Shown: piece by piece, positions 27,821 through 36,602 of the stretch
Position numbering within the stretch: the stretch's first letter is position 1
Layout: every line of letters starts with the position of its first letter
Origin: Crocinitomicaceae bacterium
Lineage (GTDB): Bacteria; Bacteroidota; Bacteroidia; Flavobacteriales_D; Crocinitomicaceae
Direction: 5' to 3'
Assembly (NCBI GenBank): GCA_021740745.1
Contig: JAIOZF010000011.1
Location: 1 to 52,302, forward strand
Length of the DNA stretch: 52,302 nucleotides
Made by a program: the position numbers and the translations under genes
Notes under the pieces: model-generated
Seen by the model: the letters and a program-made list of their open reading frames with translations, nothing else
Databases searched by the model: none
What the model was told of the DNA's origin: nothing

Positions 27821-28741
27821 ATGAACAAAACCATTGATCGTCTTAAGTTAGCTCGTTTTGGAAACCTTGAAATTCTTGCAAAACAAGTAGTTGAAGGATT
27901 TATTACGGGACTTCACAAAAGTCCGTTTCATGGTTTTTCTGTTGAATTTGCTGAACATCGTTTGTATAACAAGGGGGAATCCACTCGTCACATTGACTGG
28001 AAGCTTTTTGGTCGAAGTGATAAATTGTTCACTAAAAAGTATGAGGAAGAAACCAATTTACGTTGTCAAATTGTAATCGATTGTTCGAGTTCTATGTACT
28101 ATCCGAAAGATGGTGACATGACTAAATTCGACTATTCTGTTTATGCTGCGGCATCAATGATTGAATTATTAAAGCGTCAACGAGATGCAGTTGGTCTTAC
28201 GCTTTTTTCGAATAAACTCGAATTACATACGCAAACGAAATCTTCTCCAGCACACCACCGTTATTTATACAGTGAGTTAGAGAAAAAAATGACCAATTAT
28301 TCAGCTGAAAACAAAAAAGGAACGGATGCCATTAAGGCCATTCACGATGTAGCTGAATTATGTCACCAGCGCAGTTTAGTCGTTATTTTCTCCGATTTAT
28401 TTGATGATCCAGCGCGCAGCGAAGAAATGTTTCAAGCCTTGCAGCACTTGCGTCACAACAAACATGAAGTCATCGTTTTTCATGTAGTGGACACCAAAAT
28501 TGAAATGAATTTGGATTTGGATAATCGTCCCTACACTTTAATTGACATGGAAACGGGCGAACAAATCAAACTTCAACCAGCAGAATTAAAAGAGCAATAC
28601 ATGGCATCGGCTACGAAGTATTTCAATGAAATCAAGATGCAATGCACCAATTACCGTATCGATTTTATGCCAGCTGATATCCGCGAAGGCTATGATCAAG
28701 TGTTGTTGCAGTATCTGTTGAAGAGACAGAAATTATTCTAG
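27821..28741 (+). CDS. DUF58 domain protein (vWA-like)
   Basis: The 306-residue cytoplasmic protein is a DUF58 family member, usually acting with a MoxR-type AAA ATPase. It shows the family signature GESTRHIDWKLFGRSDKLF (about 51-69), then a vWA-like metal site IVIDCSSSMYYP (about 86-97, with DxSxS). No moxR gene is within the window on either side, so the usual partner is elsewhere or absent. The gene stands alone between the permease and ffh. Confidence 0.9.
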   Translation: MNKTIDRLKLARFGNLEILAKQVVEGFITGLHKSPFHGFSVEFAEHRLYNKGESTRHIDWKLFGRSDKLFTKKYEEETNLRCQIVIDCSSSMYYPKDGDMTKFDYSVYAAASMIELLKRQRDAVGLTLFSNKLELHTQTKSSPAHHRYLYSELEKKMTNYSAENKKGTDAIKAIHDVAELCHQRSLVVIFSDLFDDPARSEEMFQALQHLRHNKHEVIVFHVVDTKIEMNLDLDNRPYTLIDMETGEQIKLQPAELKEQYMASATKYFNEIKMQCTNYRIDFMPADIREGYDQVLLQYLLKRQKLF

Positions 28742-28823
28742 GATTTGATAGATTTGAATATTCGATTACTAAATTCAAATCATCGAATGCTGAAGGTATC
28801 AAATTTTCAAATCACTTCGGCCC

Positions 28824-28852
28824 TTCGGCAAACTCAGGGGAGTCCAGCTCAG
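28824..28852. repeat. Dispersed intergenic module (CTCAGGGGAGTCCAGCTC copy)
   Basis: The 164-bp gap before ffh holds CTCAGGGGAGTCCAGCTC (28833-28850), identical to 18502-18519 and to the reverse complement of 12304-12321. The 28860-28905 stretch with GCCTCTATCTAACGCCTC is a variant of the GTTAGA/GGC module seen at 22181 and 12385. Confidence 0.65.
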
Positions 28853-28905
28853 TACATCGCTCTATTCTCGCCTCTATCTAACGCCTCTAGCCTAATGCCT
28901 TAAAA

Positions 28906-30255
28906 TCACATTCCCGGCATTCCGCCCTTCATGCCTTTCATCTGCTTCATCATGCTCATCATGTTCTTCGGATTACTCATCATTTTCATCATTTTCTTCG
29001 TGTCTTCAAACTGCTTCAACAATTTGTTAACTTCCTGAACATTTGTACCACTTCCTTTGGCGATGCGGTTTTTGCGGTTTCCATTGATTACACCTGGACT
29101 AGATCTTTCCTCTGGTGTCATGGATAATATAATTGCTTCGATGTGTTTAAAAGCGTCATCTTGAATGTCAACATCTTTCATGGCTTTTCCCATTCCTGGT
29201 ATCATTCCCATTAAATCTTTGACATTACCCATTTTCTTGATCTGTTGTAACTGACCCAAGAAATCATTTAAATCGAACTGATCTTTTTGAATTCGTTTTT
29301 GAAGTTTACGTGCTTCCTCTTCATCGAACTGCTCTTGTGCACGTTCAACCAAGGAAACAACATCACCCATCCCAAGAATACGATCGGCCATACGTTGTGG
29401 ATAGAAAACGTCCAATGCGTCCATTTTCTCACCCGTACCAACAAATTTAATTGGCTTGTCAACTATCGCTTTAATCGACAAGGCAGCACCACCGCGTGTA
29501 TCACCATCTAATTTCGTTAAAACAACACCATCAAAATTAATGCGCTCGTTGAATGCTTTTGCTGTGTTCACCGCATCTTGTCCTGTCATTGAATCGACCA
29601 CAAAAAGCGTTTCAGTTGGTTGAATTACTTCCTTAACTCGGGCAATTTCATCCATCATCTGCTCATCAATCGCCAAACGACCGGCAGTATCGACAATAAT
29701 AACATTAAATCCTTTGCTTTTTGCATGTTGAACAGCTGCTTGAGCAATTTTAACTGGATCTTTTTCTTCTTTATTTGAGTAAACTTCAATTCCTAATTGC
29801 TCACCTAGTACGTGCAATTGGTCAATCGCCGCTGGACGATAAACATCACAGGCAACTAATAAAACTGATTTTCCTTTTTTAGTTTTTAAGTAACTCGCTA
29901 ATTTACCAGAGAAGGTTGTCTTACCTGATCCTTGCAAACCTGACATCAAGATAATTCCTGGATTTCCTTTGATGTTAATCTCAGATTCATTTCCACCCAT
30001 GAGTTCAACTAACTCTTCGTGGCAGATTTTAATCATCAATTGTCCCGGAGATACTGATTTCAATACATCTCTACCGAGTGCTTTTTCTTTCACAACAGTT
30101 GTGAAATCTTTTGCCGTCTTAAAATTTACATCGGCATCAAGCAAAGCTCTACGCACTTCTTTCAATGTTTCTGCTACATTGATTTCAGTGATTTGACCAT
30201 GACCTTTTAAAATTTTAAAGGCTTTCTCAAATTTATCGGTAAGATTTTCGAACAT
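28906..30255 (-). CDS. ffh: Signal recognition particle protein Ffh
   Basis: Ffh is the GTPase of the signal recognition particle and binds signal sequences and 4.5S RNA to target membrane proteins. The 449-residue protein has the N domain, then the G domain with G1 GLQGSGKTT (106-114), the DTAGR G3 motif, the TKLDGD G4 motif and GTGEKMD, and a methionine-rich M domain ending in MKQMKGMKGGMPGM. It is full length. It has a well-formed promoter at 30276-30305, and the palindromic repeat array lies just upstream of that promoter. Confidence 0.98.
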   Translation of the reverse strand: MFENLTDKFEKAFKILKGHGQITEINVAETLKEVRRALLDADVNFKTAKDFTTVVKEKALGRDVLKSVSPGQLMIKICHEELVELMGGNESEINIKGNPGIILMSGLQGSGKTTFSGKLASYLKTKKGKSVLLVACDVYRPAAIDQLHVLGEQLGIEVYSNKEEKDPVKIAQAAVQHAKSKGFNVIIVDTAGRLAIDEQMMDEIARVKEVIQPTETLFVVDSMTGQDAVNTAKAFNERINFDGVVLTKLDGDTRGGAALSIKAIVDKPIKFVGTGEKMDALDVFYPQRMADRILGMGDVVSLVERAQEQFDEEEARKLQKRIQKDQFDLNDFLGQLQQIKKMGNVKDLMGMIPGMGKAMKDVDIQDDAFKHIEAIILSMTPEERSSPGVINGNRKNRIAKGSGTNVQEVNKLLKQFEDTKKMMKMMSNPKNMMSMMKQMKGMKGGMPGM

Positions 30256-30275
30256 TGTACTGCGATTTTAGGTTG

Positions 30276-30305
30276 CAAAAATAGAGAATAAAGAACGAAG
30301 AACAA
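30276..30305 (-). promoter_or_regulatory. Promoter of ffh
   Basis: On the minus strand, TTG (30303-30305), a 19-bp spacer and TATTTTTG (30276-30283) form a good Bacteroidetes -33/-7 promoter, 20 bp before the ffh ATG. From 30306 to 30464 I see only unstructured AT-rich DNA before the array. Confidence 0.75.
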
Positions 30306-30464
30306 ATACAATGCTTCTAAATTGACCTTAATATTTAACTATTTTATCAACGCAAAGAAATATTCTGTAGCGATGTGAGCTGATACGTTTAGAAGTAAAG
30401 GTTGAATGATCATACCTATGCGTGTTTCATGGGAGAGAAAGAAATGAAATTCATTGTGTTATAG

Positions 30465-31514
30465 TTTCCCGCAAAGGGCGCAGAAAATCGCGGAGCTAGA
30501 TTTGTTAGTTATTCGATTCTGCGAAACTCTGCGAAATCAGCGGGAGAAAAAAAAGAAAAGAACTACATGTGATGGTTTCCCGCAGAATGCGCAGAAAATC
30601 GCGGAGCTAGATTTGTTTATTGTTCGATTCTGCGAAACTCTGCGAGATCAGCGGGAGAAAAAGGAAGTAGTGCATGATTTAGTTTCCCGCAGAAGGCGCA
30701 GAAAATCGCGGAGATTAGTTTCTTGGTTGTTTGATTCTGCGTGACTCTGCTAAATCAGCGGGAGAGAAAAGAAAGTGCTGTATAAAATAGTTTCCCGCAG
30801 AGGGCACAGAAAAACGCGGAGCTAGATTTGTTTATTGTTCTATTCTGCGTGACTCTGCTAAATCAGCGGGAGAAAAAAAGGAAAGTAATAAATGTGATGG
30901 TTTTCCGCAGAAAGCGCAGAAAACGCGGTTATAGATTTTTTAGTTGTTCGACTCTGCGAAACTCTGCGAGATCAGCGGGAGAGAAAACGAAAGTGCTATA
31001 TTTAATAGTTTCCCGCAGAGGGCGCAGAAAAACGCGGAGCTAGATTTGTTAGTTGTTCGATTCTGCTAAACTCTGCGAAATCAGCGGGAGAAAAAACGAA
31101 AGTGCTATATTTAATAGTTTCCCGCAGAGGGCGCAGAAAAACGCGGAGCTAGATTTGTTAGTTGTTTGATTCTGCGAAACTCAGCGAAATCAGCGGGGGA
31201 AAAAGGAAGTAGTGCATGCTTTAAATTTCCCGCAGAGGGCACAGAAAATCGCAGAGTTAGATTTGTTTATTGTTCGATTCTGCGAAACCCTGCGAGATCA
31301 GCGGGGGAAAAAATAGAAACTGCTATATGTGATGGTTTCCCGCAGAATGCGCAGAAAATCGCGGAGCTAGATTTGTTTATTGTTCGATTCTGCGAAACTC
31401 TGCGAGATCAGCGGGAGAAAAAGGAATTAGTGTATGCTTTATTTTCCCGCAGAAAGCGCGGAAAAACGCAGAGATAGACTTGCATGTTGTTTGACTATGT
31501 TTAAATCAGCGGGA
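30465..31514. repeat. Ten-copy tandem array of ~85-bp imperfect palindromes, period ~109 bp
   Basis: The 1.26-kb gap between ffh and nhaC is filled by ten copies beginning TTTCCCGC and ending GCGGGAGAAA. Copies start at 30465, 30576, 30683, 30791, 30901, 31009, 31118, 31226, 31336 and 31443, giving intervals of 107-111 bp. Each copy is a quasi-palindrome: TTTCCCGC pairs with GCGGGA(G)AAA, and inner GCGCAGA / CGCGGAG blocks face TCTGCG blocks across an AT-rich centre (GATTTGTTAGTTGTTCGA). Linkers of about 25 bp are themselves related (GAAAGTGCTATATTTAATAG type). Copies 2 and 9 share 100 identical bp. Copy 10 is degenerate, and its end is 5 bp from the nhaC stop. This is a REP-like tandem array, not CRISPR. 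Confidence 0.9.
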
Positions 31515-31519
31515 TAAGA

Positions 31520-32977
31520 TCAATTGGTTGCCTTGCCAGAAATTCGAGCGATTTTGATATTCAAGTATCCAAAAATGATGGTCATCAAAGGACTAATGAT
31601 ATTGAAAAAGCAATACATCCAATAGGTTCCTGTTGCTACTCCTAACACTGAGGCTTGTGTTGCGCCGCAGGTATTCCATGGAAATAACACAGATGTCACT
31701 GTACCGGAATCTTCCAGCGTTCTACTCAAGTTTTCAGGAGCCAAACCACGTTCTTTGTATGTTTCAGCAAACATTCTACCTGGAACAACGATCGCTAAAT
31801 ATTGATCTGAGGCTGTTGCATTGAAAAACACACAAGTTCCAGCAGTGGTAGCAATTAACGATCCCGTCGACTTAGCAAATTTCACAATAGACATTGTAAT
31901 TTTGTGCAATAAGCCACACGCTTCCATCACACCGCCAAAGCACATTGCACAGATGATTAACCAAATGGTATTTAACATTCCATTCATTCCTTTCGTTGTC
32001 AACAATTCATTGATACTTTCATTATCCGTCACAACACTAACTTTAGAACCCATTGCATTCATTAAAGCCATATATGCTGATTTACCATAACTAGCTGTAA
32101 CACCACTTACCTCTTTAATCACAGAAGGTTGAAAGATGATAGCAGCCAATCCACCCAACAATGCACCAATTAACAATGCAGGTAATGCATCGACTTTTTT
32201 AACAATCATAAAAATTACGATTGCTGGTACAATGAATAAAACAGGTGAAATGTAGAATTTATGCTCCAAAGCTTTCAATAAAGCATCAACTCCAGCATTA
32301 TCGGATTTAGAATCAATGAAAAAACCCATCACCATAAAAATTATTAATGTTATCACCAGACTTGGAACTGTAGTCAATGTCATGTAGCGAATATGCGTGA
32401 ACAAATCTGTTCCTGCCATCGCTGGGGCTAAATTGGTTGTATCAGATAATGGTGACATTTTATCACCAAAATAAGCTCCAGAAATGATTGCTCCAGCTAC
32501 CATTCCTTCATGAATTCCAAGCGCAGAACCAATACCTAACAAGGCAAGACCTACTGTAGCGACTGTACTCCATGAACTCCCAGTTGAAACTGAAACAATT
32601 GCACAAACTATGGTTGCTGCAACCAAAAAGAAAGTTGGGTTAAGTATTTTTAGACCGTAATAAATCATGGAGGGAACAATTCCAGAAATCATCCATGTTC
32701 CAGCTAATGCACCGATAATAAGTAAAATGAGAATTGCGGGCAATGCCGACTTAATACTTTTAACGATTCCCTTTTGTAATTCTTCCCATGTGTAGCCTAA
32801 ATTTAAGCCCACAACAGCAGCAATAGCAGCCGACAATAACAAAGCCATTTGATTTGCGCCTGATAAGGCACTGTCGCCATAATAAACTACGTTTATTGCC
32901 AACAAAGAAACCAAAATTGTAATAGGAATTAGGGCTTCAAAAAGGGTTACCTTGCGGTGTGTATTTGGAGTCGTCAT
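31520..32977 (-). CDS. nhaC: NhaC-family Na+/H+ antiporter
   Basis: This inner-membrane protein of 485 residues exchanges sodium for protons. It has about eleven to twelve transmembrane helices. Family blocks include ATIVCAIVSVSTGSSWSTVA (about 117-136), the GAIISGAYFGDKMSPLSDTT block (about 161-180) and a C-terminal VPGRMFAETYKERGLAPENL stretch. Strictly, members of this group may move other ions or organic acids. It has a -7 box at 33013-33020 in the gap behind the exporter gene, and the repeat array begins right after its stop. Confidence 0.93.
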   Translation of the reverse strand: MTTPNTHRKVTLFEALIPITILVSLLAINVVYYGDSALSGANQMALLLSAAIAAVVGLNLGYTWEELQKGIVKSIKSALPAILILLIIGALAGTWMISGIVPSMIYYGLKILNPTFFLVAATIVCAIVSVSTGSSWSTVATVGLALLGIGSALGIHEGMVAGAIISGAYFGDKMSPLSDTTNLAPAMAGTDLFTHIRYMTLTTVPSLVITLIIFMVMGFFIDSKSDNAGVDALLKALEHKFYISPVLFIVPAIVIFMIVKKVDALPALLIGALLGGLAAIIFQPSVIKEVSGVTASYGKSAYMALMNAMGSKVSVVTDNESINELLTTKGMNGMLNTIWLIICAMCFGGVMEACGLLHKITMSIVKFAKSTGSLIATTAGTCVFFNATASDQYLAIVVPGRMFAETYKERGLAPENLSRTLEDSGTVTSVLFPWNTCGATQASVLGVATGTYWMYCFFNIISPLMTIIFGYLNIKIARISGKATN

Positions 32978-33012
32978 AAAGAATAGCTAAAGGAAAAAAC
33001 TAGTTAATCCTT

Positions 33013-33020
33013 CAAAAATA
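33013..33020 (-). promoter_or_regulatory. -7 promoter box for nhaC
   Basis: On the minus strand this reads TATTTTTG (TAnnTTTG), 35 bp before the nhaC ATG and in the 48-bp gap after the exporter gene. Confidence 0.5.
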
Positions 33021-33025
33021 GAAAA

Positions 33026-35329
33026 TTAAGACAATTCCTCGACTCTTTTCTTTCTTTTAGGATTATAAAGTAAGATGATTAAGATAGGAAGTAGAGTTAA
33101 ATCAACAATCAAAGCCACAAAAAGTGTAATCGATAATAATATTCCCATGTTAAAGGTCCCCATAAAAGTTGAAAAAACTAGGAGCAAGAAGCCACTGCAC
33201 AATATCAATGTTGTCAAAATCATTGCTTTCCCAGTAGTTAAATAGGCTCTTTTCAAGGCCACCATTTTGGAACTTCCTTTCATTAATTCGAATTTAAATT
33301 TCCCGAGTAAATGAATGGTATCATCGACGGCTATTCCGAATGCGATGGTGAAAATAATGGCTGTACTTGTTTTTAGTTCAATTCCAAAGAATCCCATAAT
33401 TCCACCGATAATAATGAGTGGAAAAATATTTGGAATAATACTTATAATCATCATCGAGATAGATCGGTAAATTAATCCCATAATCAAGGCAACAATTAAG
33501 ATGGAAGCCAATAATCCTTGAATTAAACTTGTTGACAAATAGCGAATATTCTTATCAAACAAATGAGCTGTACCAGTTAACTTAAACTTTACCCCAGATT
33601 GAAAATTGGATTTTTTAATAAAAGCCATTAGCTTTTTGTTTTTTGCTGTTACGGCTAGATTTCCAATATCGGGTATGGTTCCACTAATGCGCGTAATCGT
33701 TTCAGTTGAATCAACAAGCATTTTATATAGTTTCCCTCCTCCGGCAATTTTGGTGATTCGGCGGATTGTTCTGAGTTTACTTTTTGATTCAGGTAATTCA
33801 AAATAAGAAGGATTACCAGTGTGTGAAGAACGATTCATCACTTTCACTACTTGCACCAACGAATTTTTTATGCGCACACCATATTCATTCTCTAAATATG
33901 ATTCGACTTGATCGATATCATGTAACACTTCATTATTCCAAAATGTGGTGTTTGAGTCAGTCAATTCTACTACTAATTCAAATGGACGAATACCACCATA
34001 ATGATCATCCAAGTAATTAAAATCTTGCTTCATTGGCTCTGACGCGCGCAAGTCATCCATGATAAAATTATTGGTTTTAATCATGAAGATTCCAAGAGAG
34101 AAAAGAATCGTAACCAAACCATACACTACCAAAACCCGCTTTTTATTGTTGATTAAATACAGAAACCATTTGCGCAGGTATTTCAGCCAAAAATGACTCT
34201 CCTTTTGTTCAAAAATGTGTTTTGGGGAAGGAAAAATATAAAACAGTAACGGAAGAACCGTAATTGTCAAAACAAAGGCTATCATTACTCCAAATCCAAT
34301 AACTACCCCAAATTTTTGAATCGGTTCTACTTTAACAAAGTAGAGCGTAAAAAATCCAATTGCCGTTGTTAGAGATGTTAAAAATGTAGCAAATCCAACT
34401 TCACGAACTGTTAACTTAATCGCTTCAAACTTGCTCAATCCTGACCGTAAGGCATCCAAATACCTAGAAACCAAATGAATAACATCTGACATTGAAACCA
34501 CAAACATGATAGAAGGCAATGTGGTCAAAATAATGTTTATCGGCTGATTAAACATCCCCATAAAACCAAGGAGCCAGAGCATAGAAGCAATAATCACAAA
34601 TTGTGGAATAATTATCCCCCAACCTGAACGAAATGCAATAAAAAGAAAAAGTATAATTAGAAAAGCGCTTAGTCCAACAAAGAAAATCAGTTCATAATTC
34701 ATCTTGTCGATATAATACTTTTGTCCAATCACTCTACCCGCAATTCTAACTTTTTCAAACTTATACTTAGCGGTAACTTCCTCGACAACTTCGAGTACCT
34801 TATCACTTTTCTTTTTAGACAAATAATCTTCATGTCTTAAAAACAAACAAAGTGATTTTGCATCCTGAGCCACTAGAACATTTACTAATTCTTTCGACCG
34901 ATAAATTCGTGACGAGTCGCGAATTAAATCAACGTCAATCGTATCTAAGTACAATTTAGAAGCACCACCTCCGCCTGGAAAGATTAATTGTTCTTTTTGA
35001 TTGGTAATTGATGAAACAAATTGAACATGAGGTACTTTCGCTTCAAGCTCCTTAGATAGTTTGTTTACTTTCTTTAGAAAATTAGTTTCAAAAATTCCGC
35101 TTTCGTTTTGAATGGCTATTAATAGAAAATCATTATCTGATTCAAACTTTTTTCTATGCTCAAAAAAGTAGCTGGATTCTTCGTCATCAACTGGAAAAAA
35201 TTTCTCGAAATTGTAATCGAATTGTAATGATGGAATGTAAGCCGAAAGTCCAACCGTTACTATTAATAATGCAGAAAGGACTATCCATGCAATTTTTTTA
35301 AAATTTTTCTCACCAACCTTTACACTCAT
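33026..35329 (-). CDS. RND/MMPL-type exporter (HAE3-like)
   Basis: The 767-residue inner-membrane protein has the RND layout: one helix at about 13-33, a long periplasmic loop, six helices at about 215-400, a second large loop, and six more helices at the C-terminus. The second half has AFGIAVDDTIHLLGKFK, which matches the helix 10 region of the hydrophobe/amphiphile efflux-3 group (often hopanoid or lipid related). The start is ATG at 35329; an in-frame TTG at 35341 is less likely. No membrane-fusion or outer-membrane partner is adjacent. The substrate is unknown. Confidence 0.88.
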   Translation of the reverse strand: MSVKVGEKNFKKIAWIVLSALLIVTVGLSAYIPSLQFDYNFEKFFPVDDEESSYFFEHRKKFESDNDFLLIAIQNESGIFETNFLKKVNKLSKELEAKVPHVQFVSSITNQKEQLIFPGGGGASKLYLDTIDVDLIRDSSRIYRSKELVNVLVAQDAKSLCLFLRHEDYLSKKKSDKVLEVVEEVTAKYKFEKVRIAGRVIGQKYYIDKMNYELIFFVGLSAFLIILFLFIAFRSGWGIIIPQFVIIASMLWLLGFMGMFNQPINIILTTLPSIMFVVSMSDVIHLVSRYLDALRSGLSKFEAIKLTVREVGFATFLTSLTTAIGFFTLYFVKVEPIQKFGVVIGFGVMIAFVLTITVLPLLFYIFPSPKHIFEQKESHFWLKYLRKWFLYLINNKKRVLVVYGLVTILFSLGIFMIKTNNFIMDDLRASEPMKQDFNYLDDHYGGIRPFELVVELTDSNTTFWNNEVLHDIDQVESYLENEYGVRIKNSLVQVVKVMNRSSHTGNPSYFELPESKSKLRTIRRITKIAGGGKLYKMLVDSTETITRISGTIPDIGNLAVTAKNKKLMAFIKKSNFQSGVKFKLTGTAHLFDKNIRYLSTSLIQGLLASILIVALIMGLIYRSISMMIISIIPNIFPLIIIGGIMGFFGIELKTSTAIIFTIAFGIAVDDTIHLLGKFKFELMKGSSKMVALKRAYLTTGKAMILTTLILCSGFLLLVFSTFMGTFNMGILLSITLFVALIVDLTLLPILIILLYNPKRKKRVEELS

Positions 35330-35348
35330 CGTTTCGTTCAATAGGGGA

Positions 35349-35379
35349 CAAATGTAACTACATCTTATTCTTTCATCAA
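35349..35379 (-). promoter_or_regulatory. Promoter of the RND exporter gene
   Basis: On the minus strand, TTG (35377-35379), a 20-bp spacer and TACATTTG (35349-35356) form a Bacteroidetes-type promoter, 19 bp before the ATG at 35329. Confidence 0.65.
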
Positions 35380-35432
35380 GTATTTTTTTTACTGTTAGAG
35401 GAGAAACATATAAATGTTCATTTAGTTTTAAC

Positions 35433-35440
35433 TAAGTTTG
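35433..35440 (+). promoter_or_regulatory. -7 promoter box for the T9SS cargo gene
   Basis: TAAGTTTG matches TAnnTTTG, followed by an A-rich leader and the ATG at 35461. The -33 region is AT-rich without a clear TTG. Confidence 0.5.
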
Positions 35441-35460
35441 AAAAAAAAATTAAAAAAGCG

Positions 35461-36498
35461 ATGAAAAAATTATTACTACTAGTTTCAACCTTACTTTCAG
35501 GTTTATCATTTTCACAAAGTTTTGATGCTACGAATGAACCTGTAATTGGTGACACGCGTGATTTCTTTTTGTGTGATTCATTTACGGTTAACTACAGCGC
35601 TGTTGCAGGAAATGGTGTTGATTGGGATTACACAGAAATCCTAGGTATATACGGTGAAACGCGAAATGTTGAAGTTATTGACGCTACAACTTCACCGTTT
35701 GCTTCAAACTTTGCCGGTGCAACAATGGCAATAACAATTCAAAATTCAATCACTTCATTTTTTAACACAAGTGCGGGCGGGCGGTCATCTCAAGGATTCT
35801 TATACACAGAACCAACATTTGGAGATGTTGTCGCAGCATGGGAAAATGATAGTGAAATAACACATACTTATCCAATGGCTTATAACGCTAGTGGTACGGA
35901 TGTTTTTGATGGAACACTAAGTTTTGACTTTAATGGCCTTCCTCAATCTCCAACATGTAATGGTGTTGTTTATTATTCAGTTGATGGACAAGGAAACTTA
36001 ATGTTGCCGGGTGGGAACACTTACGCAAACGTTCTTCGTTACAAATTAATTGATACAGCCTACACAAACGTATTTTTAATTGGTGATTTAGAGGTTATTC
36101 GTACACAATTTGAGTACTACGATATCGCGAATGACAGAATTCCTTTGTTTATTCATTCAACTATCAAAATTCAAGCGCCAGGAGCAACTGATCCTTTAAC
36201 TGAACAATCTATTGTACTATGTAAAGACATGCCAGACTTTTACTTAGGTGTGAATGAAACTGAAGTTATTTCTTTCGGTTTATACCCTAATCCAACAACT
36301 GGTTTAGTTAAAATCGAAGGTGAGTTCACAGGTTCAATTTCTGTTTCTGTAGCAGATTTAAACGGTAGAATCGTTTACACTGCTAACGATGTGAATACCG
36401 GATTAGAAATGAATTTAACAGAATTAGAAGCTGGTATTTACACAGTTATCGTTTCTGAAAACAGAATCTCTTCGCAAAAACGCTTAGTTATACGTTAA
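35461..36498 (+). CDS. T9SS type A sorting domain protein
   Basis: The 345-residue protein is exported by Sec (signal peptide MKKLLLLVSTLLSGLSFSQ) and then across the outer membrane by the type IX system. Residues about 270-345 are a C-terminal sorting domain (FGLYPNPTTGLVKIEG, VADLNGRIVYTAN, LEAGIYTVIV, KRLVIR). The middle domain (about 20-265) is beta-rich and I do not recognise it; it has four cysteines. It is monocistronic, with a -7 box upstream and a terminator downstream. The role is unknown, but surface or secreted location is well supported. Confidence 0.88.
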   Translation: MKKLLLLVSTLLSGLSFSQSFDATNEPVIGDTRDFFLCDSFTVNYSAVAGNGVDWDYTEILGIYGETRNVEVIDATTSPFASNFAGATMAITIQNSITSFFNTSAGGRSSQGFLYTEPTFGDVVAAWENDSEITHTYPMAYNASGTDVFDGTLSFDFNGLPQSPTCNGVVYYSVDGQGNLMLPGGNTYANVLRYKLIDTAYTNVFLIGDLEVIRTQFEYYDIANDRIPLFIHSTIKIQAPGATDPLTEQSIVLCKDMPDFYLGVNETEVISFGLYPNPTTGLVKIEGEFTGSISVSVADLNGRIVYTANDVNTGLEMNLTELEAGIYTVIVSENRISSQKRLVIR

Positions 36499-36519
36499 TA
36501 AATTAAGAATACCAATGCT

Positions 36520-36549
36520 AAAACCGCTTCATTTGGAGCGGTTTTTTTT
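36520..36549 (+). terminator. Rho-independent terminator of the T9SS cargo gene
   Basis: AAAACCGCT (36520-36528), an 8-nt loop and AGCGGTTTT (36537-36545) run into a T tract, 21 bp past the stop codon. Confidence 0.85.
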
Positions 36550-36602
36550 ATTTATTCTATTTTTTTACTTTTTGCTTGTTACCTTTATAGCACTTAAAAG
36601 TT

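Noticed and set aside
28751-28781. GATTTGAA ... TTCAAATC hairpin after the DUF58 gene
   Set aside because: It is AT-rich, has mismatches and lacks a T tract; it may be part of a repeat rather than a terminator.
30454-31477. Open reading frames on the plus strand within the repeat array, repeating segments like FPQNAQKIAELDL and RFCETLRDQREKK
   Set aside because: Frames shift from copy to copy because the unit is ~109 bp (not a multiple of 3), no start signals are conserved, and the coding-like appearance follows from the palindromic repeat alone.
30465-31514. CRISPR array interpretation
   Set aside because: The repeats are ~85 bp and imperfect, the spacers are related to each other rather than unique, and no cas genes are present.
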